Source: an uncultured Gammaproteobacteria bacterium
Lineage (GTDB): Bacteria; Pseudomonadota; Gammaproteobacteria; Pseudomonadales; Azotimanducaceae
Direction: 5' to 3'
Assembly: GCA_913050035.1 (NCBI GenBank)
Contig: CAJXAC010000011.1
Location: 1 to 47,559, forward strand
DNA length: 47,559 bases
The notes beneath the pieces are model-generated. The model saw nothing but the letters and a program-made list of their open reading frames with translations. It did no database searches and had not been told where the DNA came from. Each line of letters opens with the position of its first letter. The first letter of the stretch is position 1. The translations under genes and the position numbers were made by a program. Below, piece after piece: positions 8,232 through 17,391 of the stretch.

Positions 8232-9215
8232 TTAAACGCCGGGTATATGTAAGTCTTTTTCAGCCAAAAAGTCGGGGTTGTATAGCCGTGACTGATATTT
8301 GCCACCGTCATCGCACAGTATGGTGACGATGGTATGGCCAGGCCCCAATTGCTCAGCGATGGTTACGGCTGCCGCAAGATTAATGCCTGAGCTGGAGCCG
8401 AAGAACCAACCGTCGTTACGCAGCAGGGTGTAGCACATATCAACCATCGCTTGATCGGTGACCTGCACTGAATCATCGATTTCAGTGCCAGCTAAATTTT
8501 CGGTGATCCGCGAGTTGCCAATGCCCTCGGTTATGGACGGCCCCGGGGTCATGGTGGCTTCGCCGGTGGTCACCCAGTTATGCAAGGCGCTGCCCATGGG
8601 ATCCGCCAGGATTACTTTGGCGCTGTTGGATTGCTGCTTAAGAAAGCGCGACACCCCGGCTAATGTGCCGCCGGTGCCGACTGCGCAGGTAAAGGCGTCT
8701 ATCTTACCGTCGGTCTGTGCCCATATCTCCGGCCCTGTGGATTCAAAGTGCGCTTGCCGATTTGCGGTATTGTCGAACTGATTGGCCCAGACCGCATTGT
8801 CCAAAGTTGCAGCATAGCGACCGGCTTGTTTTTGGAAATTGTCGTCGTTGGCGTAGGGCACAGTGGGTACAACTCGAACCTCGGCACCCAGAGTACGCAG
8901 CAGATCAACTTTTTCTTTGGATTGGTTGTCTGGCATGTAGATCACACAGCCGTAGCCTCTGCTATTGCATACGTGGGCGAGTCCAATGCCGGTATTGCCT
9001 GCGGTTCCCTCCACCACGGTGCCACCTGGTTTCAGGGCACCAGATTTTTCTGCGGCGTTGATCATCCATAATGCAGCCCGGTCTTTTACCGACCCGCCTG
9101 GATTCATAAATTCTGCTTTGCCGAGTATCTCGCAGCCGGTTTTTGCGGAAAGGCTTTCGATTCTAATCAGTGGCGTATTGCCGATGGATCCGGTCAGGCC
9201 CTGTAAATGCGACAT
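8232..9215 (-). CDS. Cysteine synthase A-type PLP enzyme
   Basis: A 327-aa fold-type II PLP enzyme, making cysteine from O-acetylserine and sulfide or catalysing a related beta-replacement. The PLP lysine is K44 in NPGGSVKDRA. The substrate loop is EGTAGNTGIGLA, the phosphate-binding loop is AVGTGGTLAG, and the C-terminal part has FGSSSGINLAAA. The EGTAGN form differs from E. coli CysK (TSGNTG) but matches a widespread subgroup also named cysteine synthase. CGGAG precedes the ATG at 9215 by 6 bases. A single-gene unit; the exact sulfur donor is not deducible. Confidence 0.88.
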   Translation of the reverse strand: MSHLQGLTGSIGNTPLIRIESLSAKTGCEILGKAEFMNPGGSVKDRAALWMINAAEKSGALKPGGTVVEGTAGNTGIGLAHVCNSRGYGCVIYMPDNQSKEKVDLLRTLGAEVRVVPTVPYANDDNFQKQAGRYAATLDNAVWANQFDNTANRQAHFESTGPEIWAQTDGKIDAFTCAVGTGGTLAGVSRFLKQQSNSAKVILADPMGSALHNWVTTGEATMTPGPSITEGIGNSRITENLAGTEIDDSVQVTDQAMVDMCYTLLRNDGWFFGSSSGINLAAAVTIAEQLGPGHTIVTILCDDGGKYQSRLYNPDFLAEKDLHIPGV

Positions 9216-9360
9216 AGGGAACTCCGATTTAATAGCGCAGCATTCTAAGGCGCGGTACTTGGGCGGGCAATATTTCCCGGGCCTTTGCGCTTTAATGTGT
9301 ATTGGCTATTTGCCTAATGGGTCGGGTAATCTCTACCTAAAAGAAGAGGGTTTTAGCGCA

Positions 9361-10527
9361 ATGAGTGAGCAAATTTTAGCGGCTGCAAGTGAGCGCGGGT
9401 TGGTTGTCGAACAGGTCAGCAAACTGCTGCAGCGAGTGCAAAAAGAGGTCGATGAAGGTTTGTTGCCAGCGGCGCAAGTGGCCCTAGCAAAGGACGGCGA
9501 GTTGGTGTTTCAGGCTTCATACGGCACAGCTCAGGACGATTCGCTAACCTGTATATTTTCTGCGACCAAGGCCGTTACCTCGGCTGCCGCATGGCTACTG
9601 ATTCAAGAGGGTAAACTTGCCGAAGATGAGCAGGTTGCCGATATTATTCCTGAATTTGCTGGCAACGAGAAAGATCAGATTACGGTGCAGCAGTTGTTTA
9701 CCCACACCGCCGGCTTTCCGAGTGCGCCATTTGCGCCATTAGAATGGGATGATAAAGAGGCTCGCCTTAGTCGCTTTGCGCGTTGGCGGCTTAACTGGGA
9801 GCCGGGCAGTAAATTTGAGTATCACCCATCCTCATCCATGTATGTAATCGCTGAGCTGATTGAACGTCGAAGTGGTCAGGATTACCGCGAATTCGTTCGC
9901 GATCGAGTGCTGGAGCCCTTGGGATTAAAGAACCTCTTTGTTGGTCTGCCTGAGCACGAAAATGCCCGCGCCTTGCCCTGCGAGCATGTGGGCGATCCTT
10001 TAACCCCTGAAGATTACAAAAATATGGGAATACCGGTGCCGCCGGTAACTGAAGTAACTGAAGAAGCAATTTTGGCCTTCAATCGGCCTGATGTCCGTGC
10101 AGTAGGTGTGCCTGGCGGCGGTGGCTTTGCCAGCGCTGGCGATTTAGCACTATTTCATCAGGCGCTCCTGCACGGCGGTCTGCCGGGTACAGTGGAGCTT
10201 TGGTCTGAGGCGACACGACAGGATGTGCGCAGAATTCGCTCCGGTGATTTAACCGACATGCTGTTTAAAAAGCCGGCCAACCGTGCCTTGGGTTTGATCA
10301 TTAGCGGTGATAAGTCGCGTAACTTCCGTGGATTCGGTAAGACAAATTCAGCCTCCGCCTTTGGTCACAACGGTGCGGGTGGGCAGTTGGCCTGGGCTGA
10401 TCCGGCTACTGGTTTATCGTTGGGCTATGTTACGCCCGGTCATGATCGCAACAATATCCGACAGGGCAGTCGTGGCGTGGCGATTAGCAGCATCGCTGCC
10501 GAATGCGCACCAGTAGCGGCGACTTAG
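9361..10527 (+). CDS. Cytoplasmic serine hydrolase, class C beta-lactamase/EstB superfamily
   Basis: A 388-aa protein without a signal peptide, unlike the paralogue at the window start. The catalytic SxxK is SATK in CIFSATKAVTSAAAW. The second-motif Tyr is in FEYHPSSSMYVIAELI, where the usual YSN is degenerate. The third motif is HNGAGG, matching HxG of esterase-like members. QLFTHTAGFP is also conserved. The frame is open far upstream, but the ATG at 9361 begins the recognisable domain and follows an AGAGG. It probably hydrolyses esters or lactones. The periplasmic amidohydrolase downstream is on the same strand. Confidence 0.88.
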   Translation: MSEQILAAASERGLVVEQVSKLLQRVQKEVDEGLLPAAQVALAKDGELVFQASYGTAQDDSLTCIFSATKAVTSAAAWLLIQEGKLAEDEQVADIIPEFAGNEKDQITVQQLFTHTAGFPSAPFAPLEWDDKEARLSRFARWRLNWEPGSKFEYHPSSSMYVIAELIERRSGQDYREFVRDRVLEPLGLKNLFVGLPEHENARALPCEHVGDPLTPEDYKNMGIPVPPVTEVTEEAILAFNRPDVRAVGVPGGGGFASAGDLALFHQALLHGGLPGTVELWSEATRQDVRRIRSGDLTDMLFKKPANRALGLIISGDKSRNFRGFGKTNSASAFGHNGAGGQLAWADPATGLSLGYVTPGHDRNNIRQGSRGVAISSIAAECAPVAAT

Positions 10528-10582
10528 ATATGCCATTTTAGCGTTGCAAGGTGGCGATAAAATATTATTGGAGAGCACTAAG

Positions 10583-12007
10583 ATGACTGTTCGAAAATTA
10601 TTATTTGCTGTGTCGTTACTCTTCTTTGCTACTGGGCCTTATGCCTACGCGGCAGATGTTTTGGATTTTGTCGAGACCGAGCGTCAAGCATCGACCGATA
10701 TAGCTGATACGTTGTGGCAGCTGGCGGAATTGGGATACCTCGAACAAAACAGCAGCAGTACGCTACAAAATTACCTAGCTGAACGTGAATTCACGATTGA
10801 ACAGGGTGTTGCGGATATTCCTACCGCATTCGTTGCAAAGTACGGCCGTGGAGGCCCGACCATCGCACTGTTAGCGGAATTTGACGCGCTACCGGGGTTG
10901 AGTCAGGCGGCAGTGCCAACACGTCTGGCAGAAAAAGAAGGCGCCCCCGGCCATGCCTGCGGCCATCATTTGTTTGGTGCAGCGTCTGTTGCTGCAGCAA
11001 GTGCTTTAGCTTCCTGGCTCGACGCGAATGGTGTGGAAGCTACGATCAAACTTGTCGGCACACCTGCAGAAGAGGGCGGCTCGGGCAAGGTATATCTGGC
11101 TCGCGCTGGTGTTTTTGACGACGTCGATGTGGTTTTACATTGGCACCCCAGCGACCGTAATTCGGCGTCGCCTTCAAGTTCTACGGCTAACAAGTCGGGG
11201 CGTTTTACTTTTCGTGGGCGCGCGGCTCACGCGGCGTCTGCACCTGACCGCGGCAGGTCTGCCTTGGATGGCGTTGAAGCTATGAACTATATGGTCAACC
11301 TGATGCGTGAGCACGTGCCACAGACGGCCCGAATCCACTACGTGATTACTGATGGTGGTGATGCACCAAATATTGTGCCGGAGGAAGCTCAAGTCTATTA
11401 CTACGTTCGCCATCCCAAGCCGTCACAGGTCGTGAGCTTATTCAAACGTGTGGTTAAAGCCGCTGACGCTGCTGCTATGGGCACTGAAACAGCTGTTTCG
11501 GTAGAGGTTATGCATGGTAATTATCCGGTAATGCCAAACCACACACTGGCGCAGGTTGTTCATGACAATATGCTTGGCCTAGGAGGTATTCGCTATGATG
11601 AAGCTGAGCAAGCCTTTGCCGAGAAAATTCAAGCGAGCTTCCAGATACCGCGTTTGCCCCTAGGTTCAGAGCGGCAGGTGCAGCCCTACGTATTTCGCCA
11701 GGGCATGGGGTCTACAGATGTGGGCGACGTCAGTTGGCTGGTCCCAACAGTCGGGTTCACCACGGCAACTTGGGTACCCGGAACTTCTGCCCACAGTTGG
11801 CAGGCCGTAGCAGCCGGTGGCATGTCTATTGGCCATAAGGGCATGCATTTAGCGACCAAACTGCTGGCTCAGACAGCAGTGGACCTGATTGAACGCCCAA
11901 CTCTTATTGCTGCAGCAACCGAAGAACTGAAACGCTCCCAGGGTCCCGATTTTAAATACTCGGCGTTATTGGGCGATCGCTTGCCGCCCCTGGATTATCG
12001 GCGTTAA
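10583..12007 (+). CDS. Secreted M20-family amidohydrolase (AbgB-like)
   Basis: A 474-aa zinc amidohydrolase related to p-aminobenzoyl-glutamate hydrolase subunit B. Metal-binding segments are GHACGHHLFGAASV and GTPAEEGGSGKVYL, with a HWHPSD segment further on. The C-terminal GSTDVGDVSW is typical of the AbgB branch. Residues 1-23 (MTVRKLLFAVSLLFFATGPY) form a signal peptide, so it acts in the periplasm, unlike E. coli AbgB. The ATG at 10583 is chosen over one 13 codons upstream because the signal peptide starts there and GGAG lies upstream. It is followed after 3 bases by the dehydrogenase-like gene, a likely operon. Confidence 0.87.
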   Translation: MTVRKLLFAVSLLFFATGPYAYAADVLDFVETERQASTDIADTLWQLAELGYLEQNSSSTLQNYLAEREFTIEQGVADIPTAFVAKYGRGGPTIALLAEFDALPGLSQAAVPTRLAEKEGAPGHACGHHLFGAASVAAASALASWLDANGVEATIKLVGTPAEEGGSGKVYLARAGVFDDVDVVLHWHPSDRNSASPSSSTANKSGRFTFRGRAAHAASAPDRGRSALDGVEAMNYMVNLMREHVPQTARIHYVITDGGDAPNIVPEEAQVYYYVRHPKPSQVVSLFKRVVKAADAAAMGTETAVSVEVMHGNYPVMPNHTLAQVVHDNMLGLGGIRYDEAEQAFAEKIQASFQIPRLPLGSERQVQPYVFRQGMGSTDVGDVSWLVPTVGFTTATWVPGTSAHSWQAVAAGGMSIGHKGMHLATKLLAQTAVDLIERPTLIAAATEELKRSQGPDFKYSALLGDRLPPLDYRR

Positions 12008-12010
12008 GGC

Positions 12011-12850
12011 ATGCGTGTCGGTGTTCTGCATCCCGGAGAAATGGGCGCCAGTGTTGCAGCCAGTTTGCTAGCAGGCAGTCACGAGGTGGCGTGGTGCAGT
12101 GCCGAACGCAGTGAGCACAGCCGCGCCCGTGCAGTTGAACTGCAGGAATTCTCGCAACTCGATGATCTTGTGGCATGGGCAGAAGTATTGATTAGCGTGT
12201 GCCCACCAGCCTATGCGCTACAACAGGCTCAAGCGGTGCAGGCCTGTGCTTTCGACGGTTTGTATGTTGATGCCAATGCCATAGCACCAGCAACAGCGTC
12301 AGCAATCGCGCAATTGATGGGGGTTGCATACGTCGACGGTGGCATCATTGGACCGCCGGCTTGGCAGTCAGGAACAACCCGAATGTACCTATCGGGTAAT
12401 AATGCAAATGTGGTGGCGGGTTTGTTTACGGGTGCTGCGCTTGAAGGGATTGCGATACCCCAAGCCCAGGGTAACGAAGCCGCAGCATCGGCGTTGAAGA
12501 TGGCCTACGCCGCCTATACCAAGGGGCATTCTGCGCTCCTACTGGCGACCAACGCCGTGGCCCACAACAGTGGCGTATTGGATGTTCTGCGTTCTGAATG
12601 GGAACAGTCACTGCCTGGTTTGAGTCAACGCAGCGAGATCACGGCGAACGCAATCTCCCCAAAAGCTTGGCGCTTTGTCGGGGAGATGCAAGAGATCAGT
12701 GCGACTTTCGCTGGCGCCGGATTGCCGGCAGGTTTTCATAATGGCGCAGCAGAATTTTATGCGCGCTTGAGCGAATTTAAGGATCAGCCACCGGCAAGTT
12801 TGGACGATTTGCTCGATGTTTTAGCCCAGTCCGAAAACACGACCGGATAA
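12011..12850 (+). CDS. NAD(P)-binding oxidoreductase, 6-phosphogluconate dehydrogenase-like with DUF1932 C-terminus
   Basis: A 279-aa protein. The N-terminus is a Rossmann fold (MRVGVLHPGEMGASVAASLLA), and YVDANAIAPATASAIAQL and YVDGGIIGPPAW match beta-hydroxyacid dehydrogenase-like members. The C-terminal half (ALKMAYAAYTKGHSALLLAT) resembles the helical DUF1932 domain of proteins annotated as phosphogluconate dehydrogenase-like. The catalytic lysine is likely in the ALKMAY helix. It begins 3 bases after the amidohydrolase stop. The substrate is unknown. Confidence 0.83.
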   Translation: MRVGVLHPGEMGASVAASLLAGSHEVAWCSAERSEHSRARAVELQEFSQLDDLVAWAEVLISVCPPAYALQQAQAVQACAFDGLYVDANAIAPATASAIAQLMGVAYVDGGIIGPPAWQSGTTRMYLSGNNANVVAGLFTGAALEGIAIPQAQGNEAAASALKMAYAAYTKGHSALLLATNAVAHNSGVLDVLRSEWEQSLPGLSQRSEITANAISPKAWRFVGEMQEISATFAGAGLPAGFHNGAAEFYARLSEFKDQPPASLDDLLDVLAQSENTTG

Positions 12851-12875
12851 CCCGCGGCCGGTGCCAAGCTCCAAG

Positions 12876-13562
12876 TCAGGTTAACTGCCCACTACCATCG
12901 TGGAGGGTTCTTTGCACATGGGTGCTGTCATTAAATGAACGCACTTTGATAAGGTCGCCAAGCATCACCAAATGGGTGATAGAACCATTGTCGGCGCCGT
13001 TAAAGGCAAACGGCTGAGCACCGGTTGCGTGAGCGACTAAGTGTCCAATGACTCCACCGTGCACCACGGCAACCACTTTTTCGTCCGGGTGCGCGTGGTG
13101 TATGCGTTGCAAGCCGCGCATAAGACGGGTGTTTAACGCATCCCAGCTCTCGCCCCCGGGAATAACATCCCAGCGCTGTTGCTCCTGCATTTGCGCAAAT
13201 ATTGGATCTCCTGCAGCGGCACGGATACGCATAACGCCGCCTTCCCAGTCACCCAAAAACACCTCGCGTAAATCTGCATCAATCACCGGCTGTATGTTGA
13301 GATGTTTGCTCAATGGTGCAGCGGTTTGGTGGGTGCGTTGTAAGTTGGAAACATAGATGGCGCTAATCGACTCGTGGCGTAATCGCTCGCCGACTAGGAT
13401 GGCTTGCTGTTCGCCATTTGCGTGCAATTCTGGATCGCCGTGGCCGTCTACGAGGGGGAACGGATTATCTTCGGAAGCCGCTCGAGATTCGCCATGACGT
13501 ACCAAGAGAATTTCTGTTGCGCCGGCCGGTGCTTGATAACTGTGTTGTCGGTACTCGCTCAT
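12876..13562 (-). CDS. Histidine phosphatase (phosphoglycerate mutase-like) family protein
   Basis: A 228-aa protein with the catalytic RHG at residues 22-24 (LLVRHGES), the NLQRTHQTAAPL segment carrying the phosphate-binding Arg, PGGESWDALNTRL, and the second catalytic His in VAVVHGGVIGHLVAHA. It removes or transfers phosphate from a small molecule; the specificity is unknown. It is the third gene of a minus-strand group behind the carboxyltransferase (41-base gap), so it may act on a CoA- or phosphate-containing intermediate. That link is inference only. Confidence 0.87.
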   Translation of the reverse strand: MSEYRQHSYQAPAGATEILLVRHGESRAASEDNPFPLVDGHGDPELHANGEQQAILVGERLRHESISAIYVSNLQRTHQTAAPLSKHLNIQPVIDADLREVFLGDWEGGVMRIRAAAGDPIFAQMQEQQRWDVIPGGESWDALNTRLMRGLQRIHHAHPDEKVVAVVHGGVIGHLVAHATGAQPFAFNGADNGSITHLVMLGDLIKVRSFNDSTHVQRTLHDGSGQLT

Positions 13563-13603
13563 TTTTGTTTTTTCATGTTGCTGATATTGGGTGACCTGTG
13601 TTG

Positions 13604-15154
13604 TTACGGACGGTAGCCAAAATTCGGCGGGTCAGTTCGCAGGGCTTTGCGCGCAAGTTTGGCCCACTCGCAGAGATAGCGCCGGGTTTTTCGCGGGTCG
13701 ATGATTTCTTCGATTTCAAAAAATTCCGCAGATCGATACGGCGAACGCAGTCGATTGAGTCGATCTTTGATTTTCGCCAGATGCGCATCGGGGTCTTTGG
13801 CCTCGGCGATCTCAGCTTTGTAGGCTACTTCGATACCGCCTTCTATGGGCAATGAGCCCCAGTCGCCGGACGGCCATGCGGCGCGCATATGGTGACTGCC
13901 TGGTTTGTGGTTAGCTGCGCCGGCTACCCCGAATGCTTTGCGAATGACGACACAGCAAAACGGTGTGGTGCACTGGCCAAGGGCCGCCAGAGCAGTGGAG
14001 CCATAGCGTATGGTTGCTTCTTCCTCGGATTGTTTCCCGATCAAGAATCCGGGGCAGTCCTCTAGGTGGATGACGGGTAGATGGAAGGTTGCCGCCAGAT
14101 CCAATAGACGGGTCAGTTTACGTGCGGCATCTGCTGTCCACGCGCCACCATAGACTCGAGGGTTCTCCGCAAATATCGCTACAGGAATGCCACCGAAGCG
14201 TGCCAGCCCGGTGATGATGGATCGACCCCATTTGCGACCCATCTCAAAAAACGAGCCTGCATCGCACACGGATTCCAGCAGGGTGTGCATCTTATATACC
14301 TGGCGCGGATCCTTGGGGACTAAATCTAACAGCGCATCGTCGGTCCGATTTGGATCATCCGTGCAGTCTTGCAGCGGCGGTAGTTCATCTGCGCTACTTG
14401 GCAGGTACGACAAAAACTGCCGCGCCATGGCAAAGGCTTCTTGTTCGGTTGCGGCCTCGTCGTCTATTGCGCCGTTGCGGGTGTGAATTTTGTAAGAGCC
14501 TAACTCTTCCTTGCTGACGTCGCCCAGACTTGCCCAGTCCACGAGTGCTGGGCCAGCAATCATCATCTGGGCACTGTCGCGAACGATTACCGAGTAATGG
14601 GAGGAGGCTACTCGCGCAGCCCCAATCCCGGCGACCGAGCCCAGTGCCAAAGACACCGAAGGAGCTACCGCTAGGTGCTGAACGATGGTTTCCCAGCCAC
14701 GGACCTCCGGTATATAAGTGCGTCCGGCCATTTCAATGGTTTTAACTGAGCCACCGCCGCCCATTCCGTCAACAAGCCGAATGTGTGGCAGCCGCAGTTC
14801 CACGGCCAGGCCTTCAGCACGGGTGCGTTTACCAGGAATCGACGCATCTGCTGAGCCGCCGCGCACGGTAAAGTCATCGCCGGAGAGGATCACCGGTCTG
14901 CCATCAATATCTGCAGTGCCGAATACGAAGTTGGACGGGGTAAAGGCCTGCAGATTGCCGTCGTCGTCGTATTCACCCACGCCAGCAAGGGTGCCGATTT
15001 CGTGGAACGTCTTGCTGTCGGCAATATGATCGATGCGCTCGCGGATTGTGAGTTTGTTGAATTCGTGCTGTCGCGCGACTTTGTCGGCGCCGCCCATTTC
15101 GAATGCCAAAGCCTCGCGGCTATGCATTTCGTCGATCTCTTTGTCCCAGCTCAT
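13604..15154 (-). CDS. Acyl-CoA carboxylase carboxyltransferase (beta) subunit
   Basis: A 516-aa PccB/AccD5-like carboxyltransferase that moves carboxyl from carboxybiotin to an acyl-CoA. Two crotonase-fold halves are visible: the N half with LVDGMGGGGSVK and the GSVAGIGAARVA oxyanion segment, and the C half with ITGLARFGGIPVAIFAENPRVYGG and LPVIHLEDCPGFLIGKQSEE. The start at 15154 (MSWDKEIDEM) follows GGGGGAG, and the open frame before it is non-homologous. No biotin carboxylase gene adjoins it; the only one in the window is within the fused protein at 21059-24418. It follows a 99-aa conserved protein on the same strand. Confidence 0.9.
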   Translation of the reverse strand: MSWDKEIDEMHSREALAFEMGGADKVARQHEFNKLTIRERIDHIADSKTFHEIGTLAGVGEYDDDGNLQAFTPSNFVFGTADIDGRPVILSGDDFTVRGGSADASIPGKRTRAEGLAVELRLPHIRLVDGMGGGGSVKTIEMAGRTYIPEVRGWETIVQHLAVAPSVSLALGSVAGIGAARVASSHYSVIVRDSAQMMIAGPALVDWASLGDVSKEELGSYKIHTRNGAIDDEAATEQEAFAMARQFLSYLPSSADELPPLQDCTDDPNRTDDALLDLVPKDPRQVYKMHTLLESVCDAGSFFEMGRKWGRSIITGLARFGGIPVAIFAENPRVYGGAWTADAARKLTRLLDLAATFHLPVIHLEDCPGFLIGKQSEEEATIRYGSTALAALGQCTTPFCCVVIRKAFGVAGAANHKPGSHHMRAAWPSGDWGSLPIEGGIEVAYKAEIAEAKDPDAHLAKIKDRLNRLRSPYRSAEFFEIEEIIDPRKTRRYLCEWAKLARKALRTDPPNFGYRP

Positions 15155-15173
15155 AACACTCCCCCGTGTTTGC

Positions 15174-15473
15174 TTAGCTTGCGCGAGTGCCCGAAAATTC
15201 GGCCTCACCAAAGGCGCCCAATTTAACAGTACCGGTAATGGCATCGCCGTCGACCGTTGCGCTGAATTCCAATGTCATTGGCATAGGAGCGGTTATGGCA
15301 GCCTTCCAGGATAGACTGTCGCCGTCGATCGCGCCGTTCTCTATAGCCATCTCGCCCTGGGGGCTCGACATTTTGCCGCTCAGGTCACTGCCGTCGACAT
15401 TCAGTTCGAGGGTGCCATTTTGCGCGCCCATGGGTGTGTTGATGGTGGTATTCCAAGTGCCGTTTGCGCTCAT
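15174..15473 (-). CDS. Conserved small beta-rich protein of unknown function
   Basis: A 99-aa protein made of short alternating strands rich in G, T, D and S, with no signal peptide, transmembrane helix or cysteine. Two similar halves can be traced (TINTPMGAQNGTLELNVDGSDLSG, then ITAPMPMTLEFSATVDGDAITG), suggesting an internally duplicated small beta-barrel. I recall similar proteins as conserved hypotheticals in proteobacteria. It lies 19 bases upstream of the carboxyltransferase and is surely in its operon, so a role in the same acyl-CoA reaction is plausible but unproven. Confidence 0.8.
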   Translation of the reverse strand: MSANGTWNTTINTPMGAQNGTLELNVDGSDLSGKMSSPQGEMAIENGAIDGDSLSWKAAITAPMPMTLEFSATVDGDAITGTVKLGAFGEAEFSGTRAS

Positions 15474-15594
15474 ATTTGATCTCCTCTCTATAGGCTGCTG
15501 AATTTTTGAACCCCGAAAAATAGCACATAAAGATCGGGCAAAAGAACTGCTAGGTACGGAATTTGATCATGGCATACTGGCATTTACGCAACGG

Positions 15595-16299
15595 TTGGCT
15601 GAACGGGTGACAGAACAAGCGCCGGCTATTGGCACGTTAAATGAGGGTGCCCTGCATGCCGCACTCAAGCAACATTACGGTGGTGGTGACGGACAATTCG
15701 AGGTGCCGTTTTCTGGTTTTGTGGCAGATGTGGTGCGCGACGGCACTATTTTCGAAATTCAAACATCGAGCTTTAGTGGCCTTGAGCGCAAAATGCGCGC
15801 GCTCGCAGAGCAGTGTCCAGTGGTTCTCGTGTATCCGATTGCGGCACAAAAGACATTAGTCCGAATTAAAGATCCTAGCAGCGGCGAATTTACTCGCCGC
15901 AAGTCGCCGAAGAAAGGCGCGCTTTGCCACATTCTCAGTGAGTTAGTGTATCTGCCGAGTTTGCTCAACCACCCGAATTTTTCGGTAGAGGTGGCTTTGA
16001 TCAATGAAGAGCAACATAGCGTCTTCGATGCTAAGGCGCGGCGGGGTCGTGGCGGTTGGCGAACCCGCGGCCGCCACCTGTTGGAAATGGTAGATCGCTT
16101 GCGTATTGATGGGGCAGAAGATTTGCTGGGCTTTGTGCGAGAGCCGCTAGACAGTCCGTTTTCAACCCAGGATCTGGCCAAGGCCATGGGCCAGCCAATA
16201 GAGCTGGCACGGCAATTGGCCTACTGCTTGCGGCATGGTGGGTTGGCGTCGGTTAGAGGCAAGCAGGGTAATGCGTTGCTCTATGAGTGGGCAGAATGA
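15595..16299 (+). CDS. Unknown protein with a PD-(D/E)XK-like nuclease core
   Basis: A 234-aa protein. The N-terminal part looks like a restriction-endonuclease fold: a helix with E17 (NEGALHAALKQHY), then D45 in GFVADVVRDG, then E54-x-Q56 in TIFEIQTSSF, and a following helix with K66. The ExQ form replaces the usual ExK, as in BglII. A middle segment ends VVLVYPI. A basic stretch (KARRGRGGWRTRGR, about 143-157) and a winged-helix-like C-terminus (FSTQDLAKAMGQPIELARQLAYCLRHGGL) could contact DNA. The start is uncertain: the frame is open back to 15502 without an ATG, and TTG 15595 or GTG 15607 are candidates. Function unknown. Confidence 0.72.
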   Translation: MAERVTEQAPAIGTLNEGALHAALKQHYGGGDGQFEVPFSGFVADVVRDGTIFEIQTSSFSGLERKMRALAEQCPVVLVYPIAAQKTLVRIKDPSSGEFTRRKSPKKGALCHILSELVYLPSLLNHPNFSVEVALINEEQHSVFDAKARRGRGGWRTRGRHLLEMVDRLRIDGAEDLLGFVREPLDSPFSTQDLAKAMGQPIELARQLAYCLRHGGLASVRGKQGNALLYEWAE

Positions 16300-16317
16300 C
16301 GCCAACCTGCGCGTCAG

Positions 16318-17379
16318 CTAGATGCCCTGTAGTACCGCAGCCTCTTCACGCACGAATTCAGGTGCGCCGAGCCATTGTCGGTTAGCGCCGATGCGTTTGA
16401 ACCAATAGTGCAAACCTACGAGGTCGGTAAAGCCCATGCCGCCGTGTACCTCGGTCGATGTCTTGGCGATAAATTGCCCAACCTCGGCCAGGTGCGCCTT
16501 GGTATGGCAGGCGGTAACTCGGGCCTCGTCCGGTAGCTCAGCCAACGCGTGGCCTGCGAACCAGACCATAGAGCGGCACGGCTCCAACTGGGCGGCCATC
16601 TCGGCACACATGTGCTTCACGGCCTGAAAACTGCCTATCGGGCGATTGAACTGCTCTCGTTGCTTGGCATATTCCACTGCTTGATCAAGCATATTCTGGG
16701 CCGCACCCAGAGTATCTGCCGCCAGCGCCATTCGGCCTATGTCTATGCTGGCTTCAAATACCGTGGGGTCGGCGCTTACCAGTTCTGCCGCAACGTTTTC
16801 ATAGTTGAGTTCCACTGTTCGCCGAGTTTTGTCTACTGTAGCCAGATCTGAGCGCGTTAACCCAGGATCATCGGTGCGCACCAAGTAGATGTGCTGGTGT
16901 TCATCTGCCACCAGGTAAGCATCCGCTTCGGCGTCGAATGCGTACATGGATGTGCCCGACATACGTCCGTCTTTGACGGATACGCCCGCGTCGTTGCGGC
17001 GTTTGATGGCTTCGCCGAAAGCAATACCTATGCGCATAGTGCCGGCTGCGATGTCTGCGAGTAACTCGCCATGATCGCCGCCGCTGGCAACTAGGGCTGT
17101 GGGCGCCATAACCGCGGATCCAAGAAAGGGCGTTGGTGCAATGTGCGAACCCAAACACTCGGCAACAATCGCTGCATCTAATGGCTGTAATCCGATACCG
17201 CCATGAGCCTCGGGAATCAGCAGCGCGGGTATCCCCAGCTCCGCCAGCCCGGTCCATATGTCTGCGTCTGCGCCACCGTCGGCGTAAGCACGAACCCGAT
17301 CTAATGGTGAGTTATCGTCAAGAAATCGGTTGACGTTGTCTTGTAGCAGGATCTGCTCTTCTGATAATCCAAATTGCAT
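16318..17379 (-). CDS. Acyl-CoA dehydrogenase, short subunit
   Basis: A 353-aa acyl-CoA dehydrogenase: N-terminal helical domain (FGLSEEQILLQDNVNRFL), a beta domain around 120-210, and a C-terminal helical domain (REQFNRPIGSFQAVKHMCAEMAAQLE, then STEVHGGMGFTDLVGLHYWFKR). It is shorter than the family norm and is encoded 12 bases after a 397-aa paralogue. This long/short pairing is the arrangement of the heterotetrameric dehydrogenases known from steroid side-chain degradation (FadE26/FadE27-type), in which one subunit type holds most of the FAD site. It oxidises acyl-CoA to 2-enoyl-CoA. Confidence 0.9.
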   Translation of the reverse strand: MQFGLSEEQILLQDNVNRFLDDNSPLDRVRAYADGGADADIWTGLAELGIPALLIPEAHGGIGLQPLDAAIVAECLGSHIAPTPFLGSAVMAPTALVASGGDHGELLADIAAGTMRIGIAFGEAIKRRNDAGVSVKDGRMSGTSMYAFDAEADAYLVADEHQHIYLVRTDDPGLTRSDLATVDKTRRTVELNYENVAAELVSADPTVFEASIDIGRMALAADTLGAAQNMLDQAVEYAKQREQFNRPIGSFQAVKHMCAEMAAQLEPCRSMVWFAGHALAELPDEARVTACHTKAHLAEVGQFIAKTSTEVHGGMGFTDLVGLHYWFKRIGANRQWLGAPEFVREEAAVLQGI

Positions 17380-17391
17380 GTGGCCTCCCGC

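Noticed and set aside
15569-15610. A 13-codon ATG frame whose stop overlaps the GTG at 15607
   Set aside because: Could couple translation to the nuclease-like gene, but no ribosome site is seen, so it may be coincidence.
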